Shown here: positions 8,158 to 19,054 of the stretch, in pieces | How positions within the stretch are numbered: position 1 is the stretch's first letter | Layout of the letters: each line of letters starts with the position of its first letter | Assembly (NCBI GenBank): GCA_033297075.1 | Contig: MU858224.1 | Coordinates: 1 to 64,000 of the forward strand | Length of the DNA: 64,000 bases | Direction of reading: 5' to 3' | Source of the DNA: Rhypophila decipiens | Taxonomy: Eukaryota; Ascomycota; Sordariomycetes; Sordariales; Naviculisporaceae | Notes under the pieces: generated by a model | The model's database searches: none | Told to the model about the DNA's origin: nothing | Seen by the model: only the letters and a program-made list of their open reading frames with translations | Program-made: the position numbers and the translations under genes

Positions 8158-11067
8158 TTAAGCAATAAAAGCCAGAATGTCCCTCGTGGCACTCGCAATA
8201 TTCCTCAAAATACCCCTTGTGTTTCTTTCTGGACTGGCGGTATCCAAGTTCTCGTTTTTGAACTGGCTATATACGTGCGACCAGTAATCCTCATCGTAGT
8301 CTGAGCAATCCTCGCAACATTTGGGGGAGCGTATCTGGAGATTCATAGCATCTTCGTCGTATATGTCCTTGGCCTTGTCCAGCATGTATGTGTCTTCTTC
8401 CCACTCCTCCTCTGTCTCCCAGTCCGAGTCGTCATCTCCTGGGTCTTGAATAATTTGTGACTGAGAGTCGTCCGTCTCCCATCCATCGGCGGTGACTTTG
8501 TAGTTATCATCCATGACCTCTTGGAGTTCCGTGTCCTCAACAGACTCCTGACTTTGAGGCCCTGGGATACGGTGGATGCTTTTCTGTATCTGGGCACCAC
8601 GACCAGGGCATCACTCCAGGCGCGCAAAGTTCGCGCATTGTGCCGCTGTGCATGCTCTGTGAAGTTTTCCAGAGCTGGCCCACGGACTAGTTCAGCCTGG
8701 ACAATTGGGATGAGGAGAATCGTGCTGAAAATCTTAGTCAAGTATTCCCGAACTAGGACCAATTTCCTAAGTCTCTCCCGCACCCATGGACGTTCTCTTG
8801 AGTTCCCGTAGCTGTGCTCGGTGAGAAGCGCGATGATTTGTCCCCCGCTGTGAATTAGTTCGTCGATAGCAGAGAGAAGGTACGCGGGGCCGTTGTCTGC
8901 TGCCATAGCGTCGCTGCGAAGAAGGAGTTCAAGGAGCTTCTTCTTCGCCTCAAGATAGCCTCGGATTTCGCAGGCATGAACGGTGACCCAAAACGACACG
9001 AGCTCCGAAATATCCTCACTCTCCTCACTCTCCTCTGGAAACCAATCACACCCTAGAGACACCGCGGCCGAAGGTTGATGTGGAGTCCACGAGAGCTTCC
9101 ACGTTTCTTGTCGCACAAAGAAATCCAGTGCTGCAAAACTTAGCATTTCGCGCGGATACTGGTCACGGGTACCAGGGAACTGGCAACATCGGTACAAACC
9201 CGTGGTGTCTACTAAAACTATTGCTTCGCTGCTGCAAAACGGGTCTGATTGGCTCTTGTTTGCTAGTTTGGAGACGAGGAAGAAGAATTTGTCGTTTAAC
9301 TGCTCAGCGGACGTTGGGCAGCACTCGGACCATACAGTGGCAAAGATCATGAGAGGTGTAAAGTTATCCCCATCTATCTCGCCAGGATCGACTCCGGAAC
9401 CGGTCAACAGGTCGACGAGTGAGAAGAGATTCTCGAGTCGTTTCTGCTCGGACTCAGAGTTGGTCAACGGAGACCTATTTGCGGCATATGTGAGGGATGC
9501 TCCGACACTGAGGTAACCTAACGAGGTTCTCCCTCTATCGTCTACGTCAAACAGACTTGCTCGGCATTCGTCCAGAAGAACCTTCACGGCGTCAAATCGA
9601 GGTTTTGAAGGGCTTCAAAAAATTCCGAGTCATGTGGAATAATGTTGACATTCCTAAGTCCCCAGGTAGGAGAAGGAGGGCGCCAATCCGTGCCGTGAAA
9701 TTTCAGAGACTTGTAGTTGAAAATGTAGGCCTGTGAGGAGAGCCAGGAAGCTGGCAGAAATCTGACCGTTGTAACGGTTGTTTCTTTCTCTTTTTGGGAT
9801 ACCCATTGTCGGAGCTGTCCTGGACACTGGAGGTGGTCCATATCCGTGTGGTCAATGTCCCGAAAAATGTGTTCCGTGTCAGGGTGTGCTCCCTTGAGGT
9901 TGAGGATTCCGTTCTCCAGCTTGTAGAGCTACTTGGAGTCCCTTGGCTGCCACGGACATGATTATTGTAGATGTTTCCGTCGGGCGAATAGCTTGTTTTC
10001 GAGGCAGAATGCAGATTGGTTTCTTCATGCACTCGGCCATCAGAGCTTTTGCGTAGAGAATCTTCCGATTTCTTTCGCTGATTCCTCAGTTGTTCTGCGA
10101 TATCGCGCTTTATATCGTGACCAAAGGCTTCAAAAAGCATTAACTGGCGCCTCAACAGCTCCTCTTCGAGTCTGCGAGAAGTAGTCTCTATTTCTTCCCT
10201 TCTTTTATTGCCTTCGATCGTCATTTCGACGAGGTGGTCCAGAGTTTTGGAGGTTTCGGACGTGACCGTCATCAAAGCTGACGATGTAGAATGGATCGAC
10301 TCTACCATCATATGGGCTTCCGAGGCCGCCCGTCCGACGCGTGAGATAGAGCTATCCATGGTCCCTCCTCGTTGCTCGATGGCCAAGGATGTTGACTTCA
10401 GTTCTTCAAGAACTGTTTGAACAACTGCTGTCGAATCCTCCACTCGTACGACCGATTGGTTCAAGGAGTCAACTGCTGCCGTATTCTGGACGACGGTTGT
10501 AGTGTGGTCAGCCTGCTGTGTCGACAGTCCACCCAGGAAATCGTGAATGTCCAGCAACTGGCCGGATTGTTGAGTTTGCGTGGCCCTGCTGGGTTTTTAG
10601 TGCTTGCTCTTATGAATCCGACTGATAATGGGCGGATCTCCATACACGATGGCCGTTGAGCAACATTGCAACATCATAGACTTGCATCTTTCCAGTGAGG
10701 CAAGACGATTCGTGATGTCCGAACTTCTGAGTACTACCCGGAACCTATTCCATGCTTTCTGCCGCTTTTTCTTTGTACCGGGCTGTTGAAGGGACGTGAG
10801 AATGGTAGCAATATCGTTAATGGCGGCCTCGGTGAGTTTGAGCGCGTTATCGAGCTCTGGGTTATGGGTCGTTATCGAGGATCCTTTGACGGCAAGGAGG
10901 ATAGAAGAAATGGAGCGCAGCTCATCCGCGAGCCTCGTGATATCCGCCGGCGCATTTTGAATGTCGCGGAAAAATGTGTAAAGGAACGCGGCACCCTGAG
11001 CTAGCTGTCCGGCGAAAGCAGCTATAGAAATAGCGCTCCCTGCGATGGCCAGAATCTCGGCGGCCAT
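8158..11067 (-). pseudogene. ankyrin-repeat protein with STAND-type N-terminal domain, apparently frameshifted
   Basis: It starts at the ATG at 11067 (MAAEILAIAGSAISIAAFAG), a helical N-terminal domain like those heading fungal STAND/NLR proteins (Helo-like/SesA group). A clear 60-nt intron, 10586-10645, joins ...STAIV to ATQTQQSGQ. A coiled-coil region and a PASWLSSQAYIF block follow, then ankyrin-like repeats (FFEALQNLDFDAVKVLL, DVDDRGRTSLGYL) and an acidic C-terminus ending at 8158. The frame moves by -1 three times: near 9930, at about 9592 (GATTTGACG) and between about 8555 and 8612. The first could be a 104-nt intron with a weak GTGCAT donor (9929-10032). The third could be a 53-nt intron with a weak GTGGTG donor. 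The 9592 shift has a stop on each side within about 30 nt and cannot be spliced away. I therefore read it as a decayed gene, or one with a sequence error; no NACHT domain is present. Confidence 0.65.
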
Positions 11068-12103
11068 GCTGGCTTGGGTTTGTTGGGTATCGATAGAAAA
11101 CAGATAGAAGGGTCGGTCACTCGGAGGACGAACTTTCAGAGGTGGGACGGACCGTATGAGTGCGGGTGGCCTAACATTGCCACTCGGGCCAATCAACTTG
11201 GTCTGAGCCTCAGCCTCATTACTCCGTCGTCGTAAGCATATGAGGGAAACTGCATGTTTCCTGTCGGTCCTGCAGTTCTCCAATCGAAACTACCTCTGCC
11301 CTTTTCCACCTCCCAGAGGCTCTGAGACGCCAGTCCAAACAGTCTCGCCGAAGACAACAAACACTACCGCCATCCTGCGTAGCCTTCCAAGGTAAATGCT
11401 CCTCGACCAACAGCTCGAGAAAGGTACGGCTAGGCAGGCAAAGAACTCTTCAAGTGCTCTAATGAATGTAATGAAAGGAACGCTGGTCAGTTCAGCAAAA
11501 ATGAGAATGATGTGGATGATATCATTGTGGGAATTTGGAAAAAAGATGAGATGGGGATATCCTTGCCTCGGAGGAGACCGTGCAAACCCGGAAGCGGAAC
11601 ATTTCAACAGAAAAGTCTGAGTCGGAAAGACGCACAGGTCATGTAATGAACTTATAGACGATGACACCGCGAAACATACATTTTTGTTCTGTTTGGGGTG
11701 GTTTGCAACAACAGATCTCATCGTCAAATGTTCAACACCAGAGAAGGAGCCAACCATTCTGAGCCAATGACTGCTTGAGCTTTGCTGAACAAGCAAACAA
11801 AGTGGGGTTCAATCTCGAGCCTCTGATTGGACTTTTTCCTTGTGCCGTCAAGGTTCAATTTGTGGGGCAGAATGCACGACAGGAGGTACGGTTACAACTA
11901 CGGCTACGACAGCGACGGTAAGCTCTGAAACCTTCCCGTCCTGCTGCCGGTTCACAAAACAAAGCTTAAGGAAGGATGTCCTGTCACTTGTCATAATTTC
12001 CTGACTTGTCGGTTTGATTTTTTTGCATCGAGATACCCCTTGTTTTCTTGAAATTTGGTTTGGGCTTCCTTCCTTCCCACAACAAACAACAACCACCACC
12101 AGA
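11068..12103. other. divergent intergenic region between the ankyrin gene and ARP10
   Basis: About 1 kb separates the two start codons. Short frames on the minus strand (about 11290-11796) have no domain and weak starts. The region should hold both promoters; I identify no specific site. Confidence 0.5.
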
Positions 12104-13921
12104 ATGAACGAACGCATGGCCGGGATACAACCCTCAGGCATGCTACCCCATCGCTCAGTCGCTAACATCAAGTCACCACCACCACTAGGAGCTGGATCCG
12201 GTCCCGGAGGAAGCGGACCGACGACACCGACAAGGCCAATCATCTCGACTTTCGCATCTCCTTCTAGTCTTCGTGCAGAGGAGGATGTAATTATTGTCGA
12301 GTTTGGGACACGCAAGGTGCAAGTTGGTTTCGCGGGGGATGCTGCGCCTAGGGGCACGGTCTGGTTTGGCCCGGAATTGCAACGCCGTGTTGGGGATTTT
12401 CGGGAGTGGCAGCCTGGTTATGTGCCTGACTGGCGGAAATCTGCTTTGGGGGGGTTATGGGGGGCCGAGTATGAGCTGTGGTGTAATGAGGTGAGGGGCC
12501 AGGATATGGGGCTTGTTAGGGATCGTGTTGAACGGGCTTTGAGGGAGGCTTTTACAAAGTGAGTCTTTCTTTTCTTTTTTGGGTGGTGTGGTGAGAATGT
12601 GCTTGCTGATGCGTCGTGGAATTATGGCAGGTATCTGCTTATTGATTCGCGGCCGAGGAGGATGGTCTGCGTCTTGCCTTCGGATTTGCCGATTCCGTTG
12701 TTATCAGCGGTCCTGGACAGTGTTTTTACGAGGTTCCAGCCGCCGACAGTATCGCTTTTGTCACCGACGGTTTCTCTTGCTGTGGCTGCGGGAGTACGAT
12801 CAGCCTTGGTGGTTGACCTTGGTTGGAACGAGACTGTTGTTACCGGCGTCTACGAGTATCGGGAGGTCTATCGCGCCAGAAGTATACGCGGGGGGAGGAA
12901 GCTCACCGAGCAGACGCATGATTTCCTTGCGCGGCATATTCCCCAGACGGAGGAAAAGGGAAAGGCAGAATCAGCGCAGAGCGTGCCCCGAGAGCATGTG
13001 CTTAGTTTTGAGGAGTGTAATGGGATCGCCAATCGCCTGGTCTGGTGCAAGCCTACTTCGCTTGGCATGTCGATGGCAGAGCTTGGGGAAGGATTGCCGA
13101 CTGTTCAGGAGCATGAAGAATCAGACGAGGAATCAGAGAATGCAACTCGGAAAACACGGGCGGTTGTCGACATTACACTGACTTCTCCTCAGCCGGCCGT
13201 CTCGTTTCAATTACCATTCGAATCCCTGGCGGAGCCCTGCGAGACGGCCTTCTTCGACTCGCGATACTCGGCCTGCAGTTTCGACGACGAGGAACTGCCC
13301 GTCCATCTTTTGGTCTATCAGAGTCTTCTCAAGCTACCCTTGGACGTGCGGTCGATTTGTATGTCACGAATTATCTTCACCGGTGGAGGCGCGAATGTCT
13401 TAGGACTACGACAACGAATCTTTGACGAGGTGTCGCATCTCGTACAGACAAGAGGGTGGGATCCAGTCACTGGCAAGGGAGTAGATCAGCTCCGGTCGAA
13501 TCCCAAGCTGAAGAAGCGCGGTACAGGACAGGCAGGGAATGGGCCCGTTGGTGTTCAGCAACAGAATGGCGGAGAACAAGACGGTGTCTGGCATGACGCC
13601 GCGAATGTCACTCACGAGTCTGATCCCATTGAAGAGCAGTTGAAGAAAGGGACAGATAAACGACCGCGTGTGGAGGGAGAGCTGCGGGCTATCGAGTCTG
13701 TCGGGACTTGGAGCGGTGCTAGTCTGATGACGCATCTGAAGATAGCGGCTGTTGCTACCATTGATCGGGAACTGTGGCTGCAGCATGGTGTTTTGGGGGC
13801 GTGTAAACCTGGCGATGTTGATTCCAAGGCACATCAGAGACAGAGTCTTGGTGCTGGCGGGTTGATGAGGGGCGCTGGGGGGTCGTCTTCTTGGACTCTG
13901 GGGGTTTGGGGTACTATGTGA
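12104..13921 (+). CDS. ARP10: actin-related protein, Arp10/Arp11 (RO-7-like), dynactin pointed-end subunit
   Basis: Two exons, 12104-12558 and 12631-13921, give 581 aa. The 72-nt intron has a GTGAGT donor, a GCTGATG branch and GGCAG acceptor, and restores the frame (TK|YLLIDSR). The first 60 residues are a Gly/Pro-rich extension. The actin fold follows: phosphate-1-like VEFGTRKVQVGFAGDAAPR at about 65-83, phosphate-2-like VVDLGWNETVVTGVYEY, adenosine-like IFTGGGANVLGLRQRIF, and GTWSGASLMTHLKIA near the C-terminus. Key nucleotide-binding residues are divergent (VEFG in place of DNGS), as in Arp10/11. A low-complexity insert lies after the adenosine motif. In Neurospora RO-7 is the Arp11 subunit of dynactin needed for dynein transport and nuclear positioning. 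The family is clear; assignment to Arp10/11 rather than another divergent Arp is likely but by eye. Confidence 0.8.
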
Positions 13922-14974
13922 GCTTTGGCAGAATATCACTTGATGTTTGGTCATGTTGGTGCATGGCCCATGAATATTAATAAATGTCCAACGCGCGTTT
14001 TCCTATGAAATGATATGGCTTCATTTTCATGGATGGGCATCGGCTGGGTACGGCAGGTCAAGGTGAAGACGTACTGGCAGTATGTATGTATCACCGTTAC
14101 CAGTACCAGAGCTGTGGGCCCAGAGGAGCCGGTGTGGTCATCGACGGAAAGGAGCAAACTGCTGCCCCTTCCACTCTATGAACGCAAATCGTCATAGACG
14201 TACGATCTCTGAATTGATTTTGGACCCTGCTCATCACAGACCTCGGTCCGGCCAGACCTCACCTTCTCAAAAAGCCCCTGTCTTTCACTTGCCCATCCCA
14301 CGATCGTCACTGACCAACGGTAATACTTTCCTCGACAGGTCCGCTATTTCGGCTCCGAGTATTTCCCTCTCTTCATTTTGCAAAGCCCTCCTTCCTCCGC
14401 CCTCTAGCAATCTCTTCCTCGCCTTCCTACATGTAGCAATTTGTCACATGCATCTAGTTACGACAGGGACAGCGAAGCTGCTCGAGTTTCTACTCTTATT
14501 TCTCTGACCTCATTCAACTTTGCCATCCCATTTCCTTTCCACTCCGTTTCCCACCACCATCCTCGTTTCCAATTTTCCAATCTCATTAACAATCGTGTCT
14601 ACTCGGCATCAGGCAAAAGCGGTAGATTCACACTGCCCGCCAATCGCTTCACCGGGTCTCCTCGACCGATTTCTTCTCTTTTTTTTTGTCTTTTTGGTGC
14701 CCGTCATCACGCCACCCTTCCTCCTCTGATCGGGCGGCGATCTTCTCTTCGACTTTAGCCTTCATTCTTCACTCGTCAACCTCTTGTTGAAAGCCGCACA
14801 CTCCAGTCTGTCTGCTTCGAGCTCTCAAACGTAAGCATGTTCATCCTTCTTTATTCCCAGCTGTGGCTAGCTTTGCATACTAACGATGAGTACAGGATAC
14901 ACACTGTCAAGATCCAGCAAATCGACCATCGAACGTATCCTCTGTTCTCGTCCAGGCCTTTCAAGATCAGAAAG
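13922..14974. other. intergenic region and 5' leader of the 931-aa protein gene
   Basis: This holds the 3' flank of ARP10 and a long C/T-rich leader (about 14330-14760), typical of fungal promoters and transcription starts, leading to the ATG at 14975. No gene is seen apart from the leader intron listed separately. Confidence 0.5.
14831..14895 (+). other. probable 5'-UTR intron
   Basis: The stretch has a canonical donor (GTAAGC), a perfect TACTAAC branch site at about 14878-14884, and a TACAG acceptor. It is 65 nt long. Removing it also removes the only upstream ATG frame that runs into the main start (MFILLYSQ...), leaving MGKQYSIED at 14975 as the first good start. Confidence 0.65.
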
Positions 14975-17882
14975 ATGGGCAAGCAGTATTCGATCGAGGA
15001 CCTGATAAGCCTTCGGGCAAAGGAAGTCAAGGGCGATATCCTGCCACATAACCCCGAGATTGGTAAGACGACTCTCTACAATCCGGGTTGTGCTCTGTTA
15101 CTGACAGCCAGCTTCTAGTCGAGATCTTTCGTCGGGGAAGCGGATCAGCTGAGAGCCATCCAAAGCCCAACAACGCTACGAAGCAAAAGGGTGATTCGTC
15201 GGAATCATCAGACGAGATCCTGTTCAAAGGCAACAAGGGCCGCCGTGCTAACCGCGAGGCCGGTCGAGAGGCTACTACTCGACAGGCTGCTCCCCGCCAA
15301 CCCCCTGTCCATGATGCTGTCCCTGTCAGGGAAACTGCACGAGAACTCGTTCGCGGCGAGCCCACCTGTGAGGCTTCTCGTGATTCTTCACAGCACTCCA
15401 CCGTGTGGAAATACCGCGGACGGAGCGACTCTGAAGCCGGAACTGCAGAGCCGCTGCCAGCACCCACCGGCGTCCCTTCGCAGAAGCAGGAAGGTTTTCA
15501 AAAGTTCTTCAAGGCCGTCATCTCACCCACGCACGTTCGAGTCACTGCTGGAGGTCGTATTGTTCCCAACACTCGTGCCCCAGCCTCGCCATCCAGGCCC
15601 ACCAGGGGCGCCTCCCCGATGGATCCCCAGGCCGTTCGTGATCAGGCTCAACCCAACCCATCGATGCCTCCTGTGGGAATGCACCAACCAATCGCGGTTT
15701 GGCCACAGATGATTTCTGGGTACCCCAATCTCCAGGGCATGTCAATGATTCCAATGCAATTCAGCCCTCACTTCACTCCGGGCTACTCCTTCCCGTCAAT
15801 CATTGGGCAGCCCATGATGCCTCAGCCTTCTGTTCTGCAGCCAGCAGTTCCCCAGCCAGTCATGAGTCGCGTTCCCACAAGCCATTCGACACCTGATGGT
15901 GCACCAAGAGATGTCCCCAGCACCACTTCCGTCGAACCTCACGGAGAGAATGCCACTACGAACGAGCCACAAGACCAAATCAGGATTACACCTCCCGAGA
16001 ATTTTGATCGAACCAGGCCCTTTTACATCAATGGCCAGCTCGTCTATCCAGTTACCTCTCCATTTCCGGGCTCTGTGGGCAATCAGTTTATGCCAGTTCA
16101 AATGGTCGGTCTACCCTCTGGTGTTTCCCACAACACAGCCCCTGGAATGACTACTCAGTTCCCAGGTTCAGTCACGCAGGTCTCGTCCCATGGAACAGGT
16201 CAGATGGTTGCAGGTCCGTTACCTTCCGCGCACACGTTCCCTGGTGTTCCGGCAGTTCAGAGCCGCAATGTTTCCGTCAACGGTGCGCCTGGAACTGCTC
16301 CCCCAGCTTCATCAATCAAGATGAGTGAAGTTACAAAGAAGCAGATCGGTGTTCTGAAGAGCTCAATCAAGTGGTGCGAGGACCAGCTCCAGTACAATCG
16401 TTTCCAGATTGACGAGAATAACATGAGAGAGACACTGAGAAAATTCGAAGCTGAGCGACAGCTGTTTGAGGCTCGATATCAGGCTGAGGTTGCCGAAGAG
16501 GAGGCATCTGCTCGAAAAGCAGCAGGTGGCACACATGTTGACGTCAACTCTGGCCAGAGTTCGGCGATGCCATCAGTCAATCCAAAGGGGGCTCCGCACT
16601 CTGCACAGAACTTGGCCCCTGCCCAGACCACCACAGCGAACCCGCCAGTCTCTGCCCAGCCAGCCAAAGCCCAAAAGGCAGACCTTGCCAACACGCAATG
16701 GACACCTGTGTTTGATGACAAGAGCATTTCCGAGAGTGACATGGAGAGAAGGGCATGTCTTTCAGTCGATGCGGCTCGTGCGCCCCCGTTTCTGCCCCGT
16801 GCAGACCCCAGTGAGCTCACTGAGCACTCGTTGGAATCACGGGAAGCTGCCAAGGAAGAGTACTTTGGAAGACGTTCTCGCCACCAGTCCCGCGGTTCGG
16901 CCAACGGAAGGCTACAAATTCCATACCTTCTGGGGGCCCTTCCCACCGGAGTCAATCCCAGAACAGCTCAAGACCAAGACTATGTGTACACTCGCCCGTT
17001 GACAGATGATGAGCTTCGCGCACGTTATCTCTACTGGGGCAAGGCTCCCAAGGCCGTCATGCAAGGCCTTCCCAAGTTTGACGGCAAACACTTCTACCCT
17101 CCATCTCCGGTCAAGGAGGATGCTACTGTTTCGGAAGACGCAGAAGCGAATTATCGACCTCCATCCAGTCGTCGTCCGCTCCATTACGACGTCCGGGGCA
17201 CCAAGTCGGACTTGGACCCCTTTCGACCTACCACGCCGACTCAGACGTACGAGTCTTCCAGGGCCATGTTTGCCAGTGAAGACGGATACGCTCTCGGAAG
17301 ACATGCTCGAACAACGTCGATGGAGACGGAGATATACATTCCTTCCGAGAAGTCGTCAAAGGAATGTTCAACTGAGACTGCAGCTGGCTGTTCCGCGGCT
17401 GGAGTCGAAGCCCCGAACGAAGCCCCGAACGAGAGTGAGTGTGCGTCCACATCTGTCAGTATTGGCGAGAAACGGTCAGAGAAGGGGTATGTATTTTCTG
17501 TCTCCCCAGCTGTCTCTGTGCGCTGCTGACATGTGTGTGTAGAGCCATATGGCCCATGTTGAAGAAGAGCTCCACCAGCAGCGCTGTTTCTTCGACTACA
17601 GCTCAGGGCTACCTTCCTCAGTATGTCGGATATGCAGCCGCCTCTCTCAGCCCGTCCATGGTCAGGCAAATGACGTCTCCAGCTCGGGAGACCATGGCTG
17701 GAAAGCCATTCAACATTGCTGACAACATCGACGGTATTCCTCCTCATCTTTCACCAGTGGCCGAGAAACGGGGCGAAAACCTCCCACCCGTGAGCCCCAT
17801 TACCGCGGTCGAGGAGCGACTGAAGCGCATGTCATTGGAGAGCCCGAGGCGCCATGATGTTGGTGCAGCTTTCCATGTTTAA
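14975..17882 (+). CDS. disordered protein with N-terminal eIF4E-binding-like motif, 931 aa
   Basis: Three exons: 14975-15062, 15119-17486 and 17543-17882. Both 56-nt introns have CTGAC branch sites, and the joins keep frame (NPEI|VEIFRR and SEKG|AIWPM). The N-terminus MGKQYSIEDLISLR contains Y-x4-L-hydrophobic (Y5, L10, I11), the consensus by which 4E-BPs, Caf20, Eap1 and 4E-T bind eIF4E. Its position and context resemble Caf20 and 4E-T. The rest is long, Pro/Gln/Ser-rich and probably disordered. It has a conserved-looking block SPTHVRVTAGGRIVPNTRAP (about 150-170) and one helical segment, about residues 415-475 (KKQIGVLKSSIKWCEDQL...FEAERQLFEARY), likely coiled coil. There is no signal peptide or catalytic domain. 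A role as a translational repressor or RNP scaffold is inferred from the motif alone. Confidence 0.8.
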
Positions 17883-18771
17883 CAAACTAGCAGATCTTAT
17901 GGAGACGATACGGACTACTGAAGCATGTCGGTATTTTGTACGGGCGACACAACAACAGATGCAACGAATGAATCAGAGTTATTACGACTAATCGACTAAG
18001 GGTATTATGATTGTTTTACACATCACCATTCTTTAGTTTCATGCAGAAAGCTGCAGAGGTAGTGTTAGGTTGCTAGAGAGGATTGATGCTGTGGGGGGTT
18101 GTTTCTTTGTGTCACGGAGTATAATGATAGCCTGGCAGCATACTATTAGACAATGTAGAGTAGAAATTTATGACAAAAACAAGTCTTGTTTTCACTTGTC
18201 TGCTTTGCGAGGCTTGGATGCAGTGAGAGATTTGAATGTGAGAGAACGTCGGTGTGAAACTCTGACAAGCTATTTTGTATGAACGAAGTAAAGCACGCTT
18301 TCTTGCCTCCAAAACCATCCAAGACCATAGTGAGATACAGATCAAAAAAGAAGAAAAGGCCATGATACAAGTGATATGTACAAGAAAGTGAAATCTGCAA
18401 CCGATGTGGGCTATATAGCAAATACACGGTCGTGCCCACCGAGCCTCTAGAACGATGGTCTGAATCGGCCTCGATGTGAGAACCAAAAAAATTAACAAGG
18501 GCCGCTCACATATCCATACTCTTCTGGCTCTCCACTCGATGGACGTTATATGCTGTGTTGACAACACGCTAAAGATACACCTTGGAAGGGGGCCCTATGA
18601 ACAATATTCGTCTGCCATATGAACAGCTTCTTCCATGTCGTTGATATATATCATCTCTCCAATGTTGATCCCATCCAGCTCATCTCGTTCGTCTTCCTCT
18701 CGTTTCCCTGCCTGCCTCTTGGACATCTTCTTTCCTTTGTTCTTTTTAATCCTGAGAGTTGCTGTATATGT

Positions 18772-18812
<41 letters not shown>

Positions 18813-19054
18813 AGGTTGTAAAATGTGGTATGATATGATTGTGGTGATATGTCGGTCGGATCGGGTTTCTGTAAAATGTTTGCAGGTGGAGGCAAACAAA
18901 CAAAAAGGATGGCCAAGAAAACAAACAGGTGAAACGAGGCCCCCCCTCCGGTTTTTTCTTGGCTCCTGTACCAACCAGACAGAGAGAGTGACTGGCTGAC
19001 CACCTGGATGGAACGAATACTCGCTCGTCCTCGTTCATCGAATTTGCATTTCGT
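17883..19054. other. convergent 3' intergenic region
   Basis: This lies between the stop of the plus-strand 931-aa gene and the stop of the minus-strand membrane-protein gene, so it should hold both 3' UTRs. It includes an ATG/CAT trinucleotide microsatellite, listed separately. I see no further gene. Confidence 0.5.
18771..18812. repeat. (ATG)n trinucleotide microsatellite
   Basis: About 14 uninterrupted ATG units lie in the convergent 3' region. Frames crossing it encode poly-Met, poly-His or poly-Ile and are not real genes. Confidence 0.95.

Noticed and set aside
11290..11796. 168-codon minus-strand frame upstream of the ankyrin gene
   Set aside because: No recognisable domain; it lies in the divergent promoter region and overlaps frames on the other strand.
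18595..19038. frames with poly-His, poly-Met or poly-Ile runs
   Set aside because: They are the ATG microsatellite read in different frames within the 3' region.
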